DNA of 27,369 nt from JALHVH01 sp964544265. Lineage in GTDB: Bacteria > Acidobacteriota > Aminicenantia > Aminicenantales > Saccharicenantaceae. Shown piece after piece: positions 14,519-22,691 of the stretch (its first letter is position 1; every line of letters starts with the position of its first letter). Made by a program: the position numbers and the translations under genes. The stretch is from contig CAZJBD010000013.1 in NCBI GenBank assembly GCA_964544265.1, positions 1 to 27,369 of the forward strand, given 5' to 3'. The notes under the pieces are model-generated. The model was not told the DNA's origin. It saw nothing but the letters and a program-made list of their open reading frames with translations, and searched no databases.

Positions 14519-15972
14519 TTTCCCTCCTCACAGGGGAGAGTGACGATGAAGGCGCTCCCTTTCCCCCGCTTCTTGGCGACTTTGATAGTTCCGTTGTGCT
14601 GCTCGACGATCTTCCGGGCGTTGGCAAGACCCAGGCCGATACCGGAGGCCTTGGTCGTGAAGAAGGGCTCGAAGATCGTCTCCCAATCCTTCTCGGGAAT
14701 GCCGACGCCGTTGTCGGAGATCCTGACGAGATATTTCCGGCCTCCGCTCTCCCTGGCCAGGACGACCGAGATACCGATCCTTCCTCCGTTATCGACCGCC
14801 TCGAAGGCGTTGCGGAGGATGTTCAGGAAAACCTGCCTCATCTTGTCCCCGTCTACGTAGGCGGGCGGCAGACCCGGGGTATAGGCTCTCTCTAGGGTCA
14901 CCTTCTTTTGCTCGAAGCTTTCCTTAAGCATCTTAAGGGATTCTTCGATGACCTGCTCGATGGGGAACCTTTCCCGGACAAGCTCCGAGGCCCGGGTAAA
15001 GTCGAGGAGGTCCTTGATGAACTTCTCGATCTCGCGGATTCCTTCATGGCATAGGCCGAGGTGTTCCCGTTCGAGCTCGTCGAAGTGCTCGCTTTCGGCG
15101 ATCCGTTGGATGTTGAGTTTAACCGAGGTCAAGGGGTTCCGGATCTCATGAGCAATGGTGGCCGCAAGTCTTCCGATCGAGGCCAGCTTCTCGGCTTGGA
15201 CAAGCTTACGGTTGGCTGTTTCCATGCATTCCCTGGCCTCGAGGAGCCGGTCCGTCATTTCATTGAAGCTCCGGGCAAGGTCACCGACCTCATCCCTGGA
15301 CGCCAAGTGGATTCTGTGGCTGAAGTCGCCCTTGGAAATCCTGATCGTGCCTTCGACCAGCTCATGCAGAGGCATGGTGATCCTTTTCGCCAGGAAGACC
15401 GACCCCAGCATGCCGATCAGGAGACCGCCGAATCCGATGGCGATCAGAACCAACCGGGTTCTGCGGACGTCCGTCCGCATATCCTCCAGGGATTGTCCGA
15501 TCTTGATGGATGCCCATTTGGAGGGTGATCCGGTCACAAAGACGGGAAGCTCGATCTCCAGAACGTTGAGCATCTTATCCCGAATCTTGACGTTCCTTGG
15601 CCTTATGAAAAAGCTGTCCGGCCTGGCGTCTCCCTGGAGACGGCTGCAGCAGGTGATATCATCGAGGCCCTCGACGAGCCGGTTGGCCGCCCGCGGCTTT
15701 CCGTTCCGGTCATAAATAACGATGTAGACAAGCTTGTCGTCCGCCTGGTCTTCGATGTTCTGCCGGAGCGTCTCCTCGTCCCAAAGGACTAAAGGCCTCA
15801 GGTTTAGGTTAGCGATATATTGGGCGGTCAGGATTCCCCGGTTCCGAGTCTCCTGGGAGATCGTCTGGACCTCCTTCCGCTGGATGACGAAGACAATGAT
15901 GCAGACAAGACAGATGAGCAGGACCGTGACCCAGAATAGGATGCGGGTATAAAGCCTAATCTTCAATTTCAC
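14515..15972 (-). CDS. Membrane sensor histidine kinase
   Basis: This 485-residue kinase has TM1 (about 10-30), a periplasmic sensor domain (about 33-172) and TM2 (about 174-194). HAMP (about 195-247), HisKA with phospho-acceptor His275 in AHEIRNPLTS, and an HATPase domain with N box (NILRNAFEA), DNGVGIP, FTTKASGIGLGL and a terminal G-x-G-S-AF motif follow. The GTG start at 15972 begins the first membrane helix and is ten bases after the solute-binding-protein stop; a longer ATG reading would run back through that gene. The ribosome-binding site is weak. It sits between the solute-binding protein and the activator, so the binding protein may present a ligand to the periplasmic domain. The signal is unknown. 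Confidence 0.92.
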   Translation of the reverse strand: MKLKIRLYTRILFWVTVLLICLVCIIVFVIQRKEVQTISQETRNRGILTAQYIANLNLRPLVLWDEETLRQNIEDQADDKLVYIVIYDRNGKPRAANRLVEGLDDITCCSRLQGDARPDSFFIRPRNVKIRDKMLNVLEIELPVFVTGSPSKWASIKIGQSLEDMRTDVRRTRLVLIAIGFGGLLIGMLGSVFLAKRITMPLHELVEGTIRISKGDFSHRIHLASRDEVGDLARSFNEMTDRLLEARECMETANRKLVQAEKLASIGRLAATIAHEIRNPLTSVKLNIQRIAESEHFDELEREHLGLCHEGIREIEKFIKDLLDFTRASELVRERFPIEQVIEESLKMLKESFEQKKVTLERAYTPGLPPAYVDGDKMRQVFLNILRNAFEAVDNGGRIGISVVLARESGGRKYLVRISDNGVGIPEKDWETIFEPFFTTKASGIGLGLANARKIVEQHNGTIKVAKKRGKGSAFIVTLPCEEGK

Positions 15973-15982
15973 GGAACTCGTC

Positions 15983-17584
15983 TCATTTATCCAGCCAGAC
16001 GTCCCTGATGTCCAGGATATAGTTGCCGAGCGGAGGCGCCTCGACGCCCCGGACAAAAGGCTGCACGGCCAGGCATTGGGTGATCCGGTAAAGCGGGACA
16101 GCCGGGACATCCTCAAGAAGGATCCGTTCCATTTTTCTGAAAAGATCGATCCGTTTCTCCCAGCTCGATTCGATCTCAGACGCTCCCAAAAGCCTGTCCA
16201 ATACGGAATTCGAATAACCCATGTACATTTTATTTAAGAGCGACTGGGATTGAAACAGGGGGAAAATGATGTTTTCCGCATCCGGGTAATCCATGAGCCA
16301 TTCGATGATCACCAGGTGAGGCGTCCTAAGAGATTTCAATTCCTCGAGTGACCTAAAAAATTTCATAACCGGCCTGATTCCCAGGTCCTCGAGCCGGTCC
16401 CGGATTTCCCTAAAGAGCCTGTTTTTGACCTCTGCCCTGGGAAAGGTAAAGTAGATAGAGAGCTCCGGAAATCCCTGCCCGGCGGGGAATCCGGCCTCGG
16501 CGAGGAGACGCCGGGCCTTCTCAAGGTCTATTCCTCCAACCCCCTCCAGGGGGAAAAATCCCGGCAGGTCAGGCGGAATGTAATTATCGATGACCCGAGG
16601 CATGGCCTCTAAAGATAGGGCCGCCTGGGCGATTTTCGACTTGTCAAGAGCGAGGGCCAGGGCCTGCCGCACGTTTTTTCTATCGAGAGGCTCAATACCG
16701 CAGCTCATGCCCAGAAGAACGATGTCGAGGGAATCGTTCTCCAGGACCTGATAAGGGGCCGATGCCAGGCTATCCGACCGCAAAGGGACGACATGGACAT
16801 TCCCGGCCCTAAACTCTTCCAAGGAAAAAGAAGGGCTGTATTCCACAGCGTCGAGGTAAGAGAGTTCGTCGAAATAGTCGTCGTTCCTTTCCAAATGGAT
16901 TCCGTTAATATTGAGATGGGAATCCCTCAGCCAGTAGCCGAACTTGAAAGCCCCTGTCCCGGACGGCTTCTGGAAAAAACTCTTACCTTGAGACTGAACC
17001 AGTTCTTTAGGCAGGACCTTGCAGAAGGACATGCTCAGGACATAGAGACCCGAAACATAAGGATCCGTCCAATCGATCTCAAACGTGTAACGGTCCAGGG
17101 TCTTGAATCCGGCGACATCCGGACTCCTCCCCTCCCGAAATTCCTCGGCGCCGGCGACTTTGGTGATGAAGTACTGGTAGTAAAGCAGGCCGGACTCTTT
17201 TTGGATCAGGCGTTCCAGCGAGAACTTTACATCCTCAGAGGTGAGTTCGCGTCCATGATGGAACTTGACGCCCTTCCGGAGATAAAAAATGATCTTTTTC
17301 CCCCCTTCCGAGATCACCCAGTATTCGGCCAGGGATGGGATGATGTTAAAGTTTTTGTCCAATCGGACGAGGCCGTCGTAGAGCTGCTCTAGAAGGAAAA
17401 CGTAGGTCTCGACGGCAGGATCGAGCGAGGGCTGGAAGACATCGTTAAACGGCTTAACCCTGAGCGTTCCGCCCAGCTTGGGTTTTCCCGGCGCGGTTTC
17501 CTGCGAAAGGAGGCGAGGAAGGCCTGTCGAAGCTAAGGTAAAGATTACGAATAAGAACGCGGCGATTCTGGAGCAAATGCGCAT
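15983..17584 (-). CDS. Extracytoplasmic solute-binding protein, family 5 (DppA/OppA-like)
   Basis: This 533-residue protein has an N-terminal signal peptide (about 1-28) and the family-5 binding fold. It has an opening strand GGTLRV, then YDGLVRLD, PSLAEYW, FYLRKGVKFHHGRELTSEDVKFSLERL, and later RQALALALDKSKIAQAAL. Family members bind di- or oligopeptides, nickel or sugars for ABC uptake. No permease or ATPase gene is adjacent. It is instead the first gene of an operon with a histidine kinase and an activator, which suggests a sensing role. ATG 17584 is preferred: AGGGAGG lies three bases upstream and the signal peptide starts there. The longer ATG at 17644 lies upstream of the predicted sigma-54 transcript start. 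Confidence 0.9.
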   Translation of the reverse strand: MRICSRIAAFLFVIFTLASTGLPRLLSQETAPGKPKLGGTLRVKPFNDVFQPSLDPAVETYVFLLEQLYDGLVRLDKNFNIIPSLAEYWVISEGGKKIIFYLRKGVKFHHGRELTSEDVKFSLERLIQKESGLLYYQYFITKVAGAEEFREGRSPDVAGFKTLDRYTFEIDWTDPYVSGLYVLSMSFCKVLPKELVQSQGKSFFQKPSGTGAFKFGYWLRDSHLNINGIHLERNDDYFDELSYLDAVEYSPSFSLEEFRAGNVHVVPLRSDSLASAPYQVLENDSLDIVLLGMSCGIEPLDRKNVRQALALALDKSKIAQAALSLEAMPRVIDNYIPPDLPGFFPLEGVGGIDLEKARRLLAEAGFPAGQGFPELSIYFTFPRAEVKNRLFREIRDRLEDLGIRPVMKFFRSLEELKSLRTPHLVIIEWLMDYPDAENIIFPLFQSQSLLNKMYMGYSNSVLDRLLGASEIESSWEKRIDLFRKMERILLEDVPAVPLYRITQCLAVQPFVRGVEAPPLGNYILDIRDVWLDK

Positions 17585-17639
17585 AGGCCTCCCTAAATCA
17601 TACCCAAAAATCGGGAGAAAAGCATTAGATCGAATAGAG

Positions 17640-17656
17640 AGCAATCTTCATGCCAA
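17640..17656 (-). promoter_or_regulatory. Sigma-54 (-24/-12) promoter of the sensor operon
   Basis: The minus strand reads TTGGCATGAAGATTGCT, with a complete TTGC and one mismatch in TGGCAC. GG (17654-17653) and GC (17642-17641) are ten bases apart. The predicted start near 17630 gives a leader of about 46 nt before ATG 17584. Confidence 0.8.
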
Positions 17657-17704
17657 AATAATCAAGGAAACAGCCTGGCATGAGGACGGGAATCCAGGGG
17701 GAGG

Positions 17705-17723
17705 GTGTAAATTTATTTTACAC
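17705..17723 (-). promoter_or_regulatory. Dyad upstream of the sensor operon, candidate enhancer site
   Basis: GTGTAAA (17705-17711) and TTTACAC (17717-17723) form a perfect 7-bp inverted repeat with a 5-bp centre, about 85 bp upstream of the predicted start. Half-sites TGTAAA/TTTAC match those at the receiver promoter, but the centre is three bases longer. Confidence 0.5.
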
Positions 17724-17731
17724 GGAAGCGG

Positions 17732-17986
17732 TTTGAATGGAAGGTTAAAAGGAGGGCATAGAGAAGGGCTGCAGCGACCATGCGGAGATCAGCCTGAGAC
17801 GAGCGTCCGACGAGGGCAGCCGCAGGCCTCCGATGGCCCAAGGCTCGGAGGATGGGTTTCCTTTGCCTAATTCAAGCTGCCTCGAGTCTTGGGCCTGAGG
17901 AGCCGAGAAGGATGCGAGTCTCAGGCGATCTGGATCGGAGCCGGGAGCAAGGCCCTTCTCTATGCCCTCCCATTATGTCCATTAAA
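17732..17986. repeat. Nested inverted-repeat element, candidate structured RNA
   Basis: This gene-free stretch lies between the dipeptidase stop and the sensor-operon control region. It is closed by a perfect 19-bp stem (17751-17769 with 17952-17970, arm GCCCTTCTCTATGCCCTCC). An outer 8-of-9 match lies at 17733-17741/17978-17986. Nested inside are AGATC/GATCT (17786/17927), GCCTGAGAC/GTCTCAGGC (17792/17918), a symmetric GA/GA step, GCGTCC/GGATGC (17803/17910), CGAGGGCAGC/GCTGCCTCG with one bulge (17811/17876), and a hairpin CCTCCGA/TCGGAGG (17827/17845). GGCCCAAG at 17835 could also pair with CTTGGGCC at 17888 as a pseudoknot. The strand is undetermined. I do not recognise it as 6S, SRP, RNase P or tmRNA. 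It may instead be a non-autonomous repeat. Confidence 0.6.
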
Positions 17987-18068
17987 AAACGGCTCACAAT
18001 CCACGACCCCAATCCGCACCAAGCATAAAAGAACTAAGGTAATAGCTTCGGGCAAGAGGCGGACGTGA

Positions 18069-19355
18069 TTATTCCGCCTTAAGCCTGCTGGAAACTTGGA
18101 TGGCCGTCCGGAAGACACGCATGAAGTTTCCTCCCCAGATCTTAGCAATATCCTTTTCGGAATAGCCGCGCCGGATGAGCTCTTCGGTGACGTGGATCAT
18201 GCCGCTGACATCGTCGCAACCGATAACCCCGCCCCCTCCGTCAAAATCGGTCCCGATACCCGCATAGTCAACTCCGATAGTTTTGACGACATGATCGATA
18301 TGGTCCACGAGGTTTTTAATGTCGGCCTTGTCTTGGGGGTACTTCCGATTAATCGATTCATATTCCTGGCGTGCCTTCTCGCGGAGGGCCTCATCCTTTA
18401 TCTCCCAGAGGTTTCCGTATTTTAACTCGAGTTCTTTTACGGCCTGGTCCCTCTCCGGATTCGGTCGCGGCTTCTTGATATAGCTGGAGAGGAAGCAAAT
18501 CTGGACGACCCCCCCGTTCGCCCGAAGCGTCCGCAACATATCATCGCTCAGGTTGCGCGGGCTATCGCAGATGGCCCGGCAGCACGAATGGGAGGCAATG
18601 ACGGGGGCCCGGCTGATCTTAATGACGTCAGCGAAGGACCTGTCTGAAGCGTGAGAGAGGTCGACCAGGATGCCCAGCCTATTGCACTCGAGGACGACCT
18701 GCCGCCCGAAATCGCTTAAACCGTTATCCTGGGGGTCCGTGCGGTCGGTCGAGCTGTCGCAGATGTCATTGTCCTGGGAGTGGCAGAGGGTGAGGTAGCG
18801 GACGCCCCGGTCATAAAAGGTCTTGAGAAGCGCAAGGTCCCTGCCCACGGGGTAACCGTTCTCCATCCCGATGAAAGCGGCCCGGCGGCCTTCTTTCTTT
18901 AACCGGTATGCATCTTCAGGGGAGACCGCGAGCCCAACGAGTCCGGGATAGTCCCTGGCCATCGTGTGAATAGTCTCCAGCCCGGCGAGCGCCCTGTCTT
19001 TGGCCATAGCATTCCCCTCGGGTGTGCGGGGGCCCTGGCCTACGAAAACCGCAAAAAACTCGGCGTCCAGCCCGCCCTCAACCATCCGGGGAAGGTCGAC
19101 CTTGCCGCTCGTTCTGAGCGCTGGGTCGTGACGGTCGCCGATCCTCCAGTCCTTTTTGAGCAGGTTGGAGGTCGTGTCACAATGCGTGTCCACAGTCAAG
19201 ATACGGCTATGGATCTCACGGGCCCGGGCCTCGACGCTCCGGCGGTCGAGTTCCACTCGGCACCCGGCGTTCGCCCCAAAGAGATAGAGAGCCATTGTGG
19301 ATACTGTGGACGTGATGATGATGCTCTTTATGTTCTTGATGAGCCCGCCAGTCAT
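18069..19355 (-). CDS. Membrane dipeptidase (M19 renal-dipeptidase family)
   Basis: This zinc dipeptidase of about 428 residues is exported through an N-terminal hydrophobic segment (about 10-30) ending in ANAGC, which could be a non-canonical lipobox. Family motifs are present: VDTHCDT (first metal His/Asp), the bridging Glu in FIGMENGYPVG, YLTLCHSQDND, VDLSHAS, ASHSCCRAICDSPRNLSDDML and the terminal GIGTDFDGG. M19 enzymes hydrolyse dipeptides, including those with D-residues, and some beta-lactams. ATG 19355 is chosen because it starts the export signal, although AAGGAG is 12 bases away. A reading frame continues upstream but runs into the ABC-transporter remnant. In the 80-odd bases after its stop only a run of T's near 17990 suggests termination. 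Confidence 0.87.
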   Translation of the reverse strand: MTGGLIKNIKSIIITSTVSTMALYLFGANAGCRVELDRRSVEARAREIHSRILTVDTHCDTTSNLLKKDWRIGDRHDPALRTSGKVDLPRMVEGGLDAEFFAVFVGQGPRTPEGNAMAKDRALAGLETIHTMARDYPGLVGLAVSPEDAYRLKKEGRRAAFIGMENGYPVGRDLALLKTFYDRGVRYLTLCHSQDNDICDSSTDRTDPQDNGLSDFGRQVVLECNRLGILVDLSHASDRSFADVIKISRAPVIASHSCCRAICDSPRNLSDDMLRTLRANGGVVQICFLSSYIKKPRPNPERDQAVKELELKYGNLWEIKDEALREKARQEYESINRKYPQDKADIKNLVDHIDHVVKTIGVDYAGIGTDFDGGGGVIGCDDVSGMIHVTEELIRRGYSEKDIAKIWGGNFMRVFRTAIQVSSRLKAE

Positions 19356-19380
19356 GTTCGATGTTCGCTCCTTTCTCTTC

Positions 19381-19483
19381 TCAGTCGTGCCGGAGGGCAA
19401 CCGCAGGATCGACCCTGGCCGCCCTTCGGGCCGGATAGAAGGGTGTAGATCCGGGTCAGCTTCTTGGCCTGGATGCCTGACAT
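19381..19483 (-). pseudogene. Deletion scar of an ABC transporter (ATPase start joined to permease end)
   Basis: One frame from ATG 19483 reads MSGIQAKKLTRIYTL, which resembles the beginning of LolD/MacB-type ABC ATPases. After a +1 frame shift the sequence reads FYPARRAARVDPAVALRHD and a stop (TGA, 19383-19381). This is the near-invariant end of MacB-type FtsX permeases (PARRAARVDPAVALRHD). The two ends of a transporter locus thus lie within about 100 bp, out of frame, with everything between them gone. The permease tail is convincing; the ATPase start is less certain. The dipeptidase follows 26 bases later on the same strand and may once have shared the operon. Confidence 0.65.
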
Positions 19484-19593
19484 GACGTCCGTAATTGTAA
19501 TGAAAGGACCGGCGTCTTTCAATTTGAATTCCTCGGGCGTTTATTATATGGTTATTGTCTTTAACGATGCGAACATCGGGAAGGAGGACTGGT

Positions 19594-22095
19594 ATGAGGT
19601 TGCCGTTAAAAGCCAGCCTTGGCTTGTTCTGCCTGTTGTGCCCCCTTTTCCTGGGCGCCCAGGTCGAGGTCAAAGTCATCTCCGGCAATGAGGATTTGCC
19701 CGAGGCGTTCTCAACGATCTGGAAGAAAGGCGACCTTCTGGTTAGGGACGGTAGCGTTCTTGCGCTTATCGGCGGATCCTCCAGACCCATGAAGAGCATG
19801 CTGAACTACCCGGCCCCGGACACTCTGGGAAGCATCCTGGGCCTTGTCCCGGCCGGAAAGGGGTTGGTCAACGATTTGAACATCGGCGCGCCGGTCCTTC
19901 GGATCAAAGGCAGGACGGAATATCTTGCCTATGCCTCGATCAAGCCTCTGATGGTCCGGGAAACCAGCAATGACCTTGGCCTCGAGGCCAAAACGGTCTA
20001 TACCTGGAAATCAGGCGGGAAGGCGGATATCCGGACGACCTATGTCTTCAGCCCGGGGAAGGGGACAATCGAGCTTGCCTCCGTCCTCACCAACTCGGGT
20101 CCGACAGAAATAACGGACCTGGGATATTCCCTCTATTTCGGCCCCCACAGCTATTATTCGTTCAGCCCTTATGACAAGGAAAAAGCCCCTGACCTCAACT
20201 TCAGGGTCTACCAGAAAAAAGGTCTCTACGTGGGATGGATCAACTTCAATCCTGTCGAGGAAGAGGAGGCGCCTCTGCCCGGAAGCCTTCCGGCCGGGAG
20301 CTCATTCGAGGTCCGCTATATGCTCCTCGCAGATGCCCGCGGCGGGTCCCTTCTCGAGCGGATCTTCGACATCCTGAAGAAGGATACCCGCCTTTCCTCC
20401 GTCCGGTTCGATGACTTACCTGGAGGACCGATGGAGATCGTCGTCCAGGACGCCTTCTCCTCTTCGGTTTATTTCCGCTCTTTTATGAAGGAGGCGGCGT
20501 CCTGCGAGGTCCCGCTTCCGAAAGGGGTTTACCGGATCAGGGCCAACATTTTTCCGGCGATATCAGAAAAGCTTTTCGCCGTGGGCGAGTCTGCCGACGA
20601 AAACGTCTGCGTCCTCGATAAGCCGCGCTTGGGTACGATCAAGGTTAGAACTCGGGACACCCAGGGCGTATATGTTCCAGGCAAGGTCACGTTCATAGGG
20701 CTCGACCCCACCAGGACGCCTTACTTCGAACCGGACGACCCGACCGAGACGGGGCGGAGCCACGAACGGTTCAAGAATTCCCGTTATCCTAACGAGGAGG
20801 GGACTGAAATCCGAGTCACGGCCGGCAAGTACCTGATCTTCGCTTCGAGGGGGCCGGAGTCCACAATAGACCGAAAGGTCGTTGAGGTCCTCGAGGATCG
20901 GGTTGTTGACCTCGAATTCCGGGTCGACAAAGTCGTCGATACGCAGGGCTTCATTTCCCTGGACCCCCATCTTCACACGATAAATTCGGACGGTACGCTC
21001 CGCATACCCGAGCGGCTGAGGTCCATCGTCGCCGAAGGCCTGGATCTAGCCGTGGCCACCGACCACAACTACATTACGGATTACCTGCCAACTCTTAAAA
21101 AGCTCGGTTTGGACCGCTGGCTGACCGTCCTGCCCGGGGACGAGGCGACACCCCGGGACAACTATATTCACTTTAATGTTTATCCTTTTCCCTACAAAGA
21201 GAACGAGCCGAACCATGGCGCCGTCTCCCCGGTCGCGGCCAACGTTGCCGCCTTCTTTCATGCGGCACGGGCAAAAGCGCCGGACGCCCTCCTTCAGGTC
21301 AACCACCCGAGGTCGGGAGACCTGGGCTATTTCAATAATGCCCGGCTCGACAGGGAGTCGGCCGCTTTCTCGGCCGAGGACTTCGACACCGGCTTCGACC
21401 TCCTCGAGGTCATGAACGGTCCCTCCTTCTTCACCGACAACGACGATGCGGTCGAGGACTGGTTCCACCTCCTGAACAGGGGCTTCTATTTCCCCATCAC
21501 CGGGTCCTCGGACTCCCACTCCGCCGACGGCCAGGAACCCGGCTATTCACGGGTCTATATTCGGTACGAAGGGGAAAAGGGAGAACGTCTTGATTGGGGT
21601 AAGGTGGCCGGCAGCCTGAAGGGGGGCCGGGCCTTCGTCACCAACGGCCCCTTCGTCGAATTCACGGTGAACGGCCGCTATACATGCGGAGATACGTTCA
21701 CCGACAAGTCGGGAAGGGTCGATATCAACGTGAAGGTCCGGAGCGCTCCCTGGATCGCCGTGGACGAGGTCAGGATCGTCGTCAACGGAGAGCGGAGGTT
21801 CATCCTACCGGTCAAAGCCGATGAGCGCGCGATCCTCAAGTTTTCGGACGGGCTGTCCTTCACGGTGGACAGAGACTCCACCATCGTTGTCGAAGTCCTG
21901 GGCAAGGGGACCCTCTTCCCCGTCGTCCAACAGCCGGCAGGGAGCGGGACCGCCGAGGACGCGGCCCTCCCTTATGCCCTGACCAATCCGATTTTCATAG
22001 ACGTTGATGGCAACGGCCGCTATGACGCGCCCCTTCCCCGCAGGATCATCCAGAAGCCTGGGGATGAAATCAAAGAAGCCCAGACGGAACGATGA
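19594..22095 (+). CDS. CehA/McbA-type PHP-domain metallohydrolase
   Basis: This 833-residue exported protein has a signal peptide (about 1-23). A large N-terminal beta-rich region of unknown function comes next, then a carboxypeptidase-regulatory-like segment, and a PHP-domain hydrolase (about 445-680). Metal-binding motifs are DPHLHTINSDGT, ATDHNYI, QVNHPRSGD and GSSDSHS, which fit the CehA/McbA family. Known members hydrolyse carbamates or phosphoesters; the natural substrate here is unknown. A C-terminal beta domain follows. ATG 19594 is chosen: AAGGAGG lies six bases upstream and the signal peptide starts there. Its stop overlaps the next start as ATGA, so it heads an operon of lipid-type enzymes, suggesting a phosphoester or lipid-linked substrate. 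Confidence 0.85.
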   Translation: MRLPLKASLGLFCLLCPLFLGAQVEVKVISGNEDLPEAFSTIWKKGDLLVRDGSVLALIGGSSRPMKSMLNYPAPDTLGSILGLVPAGKGLVNDLNIGAPVLRIKGRTEYLAYASIKPLMVRETSNDLGLEAKTVYTWKSGGKADIRTTYVFSPGKGTIELASVLTNSGPTEITDLGYSLYFGPHSYYSFSPYDKEKAPDLNFRVYQKKGLYVGWINFNPVEEEEAPLPGSLPAGSSFEVRYMLLADARGGSLLERIFDILKKDTRLSSVRFDDLPGGPMEIVVQDAFSSSVYFRSFMKEAASCEVPLPKGVYRIRANIFPAISEKLFAVGESADENVCVLDKPRLGTIKVRTRDTQGVYVPGKVTFIGLDPTRTPYFEPDDPTETGRSHERFKNSRYPNEEGTEIRVTAGKYLIFASRGPESTIDRKVVEVLEDRVVDLEFRVDKVVDTQGFISLDPHLHTINSDGTLRIPERLRSIVAEGLDLAVATDHNYITDYLPTLKKLGLDRWLTVLPGDEATPRDNYIHFNVYPFPYKENEPNHGAVSPVAANVAAFFHAARAKAPDALLQVNHPRSGDLGYFNNARLDRESAAFSAEDFDTGFDLLEVMNGPSFFTDNDDAVEDWFHLLNRGFYFPITGSSDSHSADGQEPGYSRVYIRYEGEKGERLDWGKVAGSLKGGRAFVTNGPFVEFTVNGRYTCGDTFTDKSGRVDINVKVRSAPWIAVDEVRIVVNGERRFILPVKADERAILKFSDGLSFTVDRDSTIVVEVLGKGTLFPVVQQPAGSGTAEDAALPYALTNPIFIDVDGNGRYDAPLPRRIIQKPGDEIKEAQTER

Positions 22096-22691
22096 CCCGA
22101 CTGTTTGGACCCAGGAACCCGGAGAGCTTCTTCAGCGAAGCCAACGTCATCACCCTCCTGAGGCTCGGGGGGTCGCTCATTTTCTTCGTCCTGGCGGTCG
22201 TTCGTCAAAGCCCGGCGATGAATTTCATCGGCCTCGGCATCCATTGGCTCGGGGACCTCTCGGACGGGATCTGCGCCCGGAAGGCCCGGCAAGAAACCAT
22301 ATTGGGAGCGGAGATCGACATCATCGCCGACCGGGTGGAAGTCCTCTTTTTCTACGTAAACTTCCTGCACTTCCATCCTGCTCTCTGGCTTCCGGCGGCG
22401 GTCTATATCCTGGATTTCGCCTTCATCGATTTTTACCTGAGCTATCAATTCCTGAAATATGATATCATTTCCCCTAATTATTTTTATAAGGTGGACCGGA
22501 CGGTTTACGCCTGGAATTTCAGCCCGGCGGGCAAGTTCGCGAATTCGACGGTCGTAACGCTCGTCCTGATTTTCTTGCCGGCTCTGTGGCCGGCGGCCGC
22601 AGTCTTCGCCCTCGGGCTCGTCGGCGTGAAGACGTATTCGGTCTGCCGGCTGACCAGGATCGGCAAAGTGAAAAAGGACAAGACGCCATGA
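22092..22691 (+). CDS. CDP-alcohol phosphatidyltransferase family protein
   Basis: This 199-residue integral membrane enzyme carries the complete family signature D-x2-DG-x2-AR-x8-G-x3-D-x3-D: Asp55, Asp58-Gly59, Ala62-Arg63, Gly72, Asp76 and Asp80. About five further hydrophobic helices follow. The family moves a phosphoalcohol from a CDP-linked donor to an acceptor alcohol, making phospholipids such as phosphatidylglycerophosphate, phosphatidylinositol phosphate or phosphatidylcholine. The specific acceptor cannot be read from this sequence. It is coupled to both neighbours by ATGA overlaps, which argues for a shared pathway with the PHP hydrolase and the radical SAM protein. Confidence 0.9.
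   Translation: MTRLFGPRNPESFFSEANVITLLRLGGSLIFFVLAVVRQSPAMNFIGLGIHWLGDLSDGICARKARQETILGAEIDIIADRVEVLFFYVNFLHFHPALWLPAAVYILDFAFIDFYLSYQFLKYDIISPNYFYKVDRTVYAWNFSPAGKFANSTVVTLVLIFLPALWPAAAVFALGLVGVKTYSVCRLTRIGKVKKDKTP

Noticed and set aside
17672..17686. A second TGGCAT on the plus strand as a sigma-54 promoter
   Set aside because: There is no GC at the required ten-base spacing and no plus-strand gene follows.
17732..17986. Retron msr-msd RNA, suggested by the long closing stem
   Set aside because: No reverse transcriptase gene is present in the window and there is no long single msd-type hairpin.
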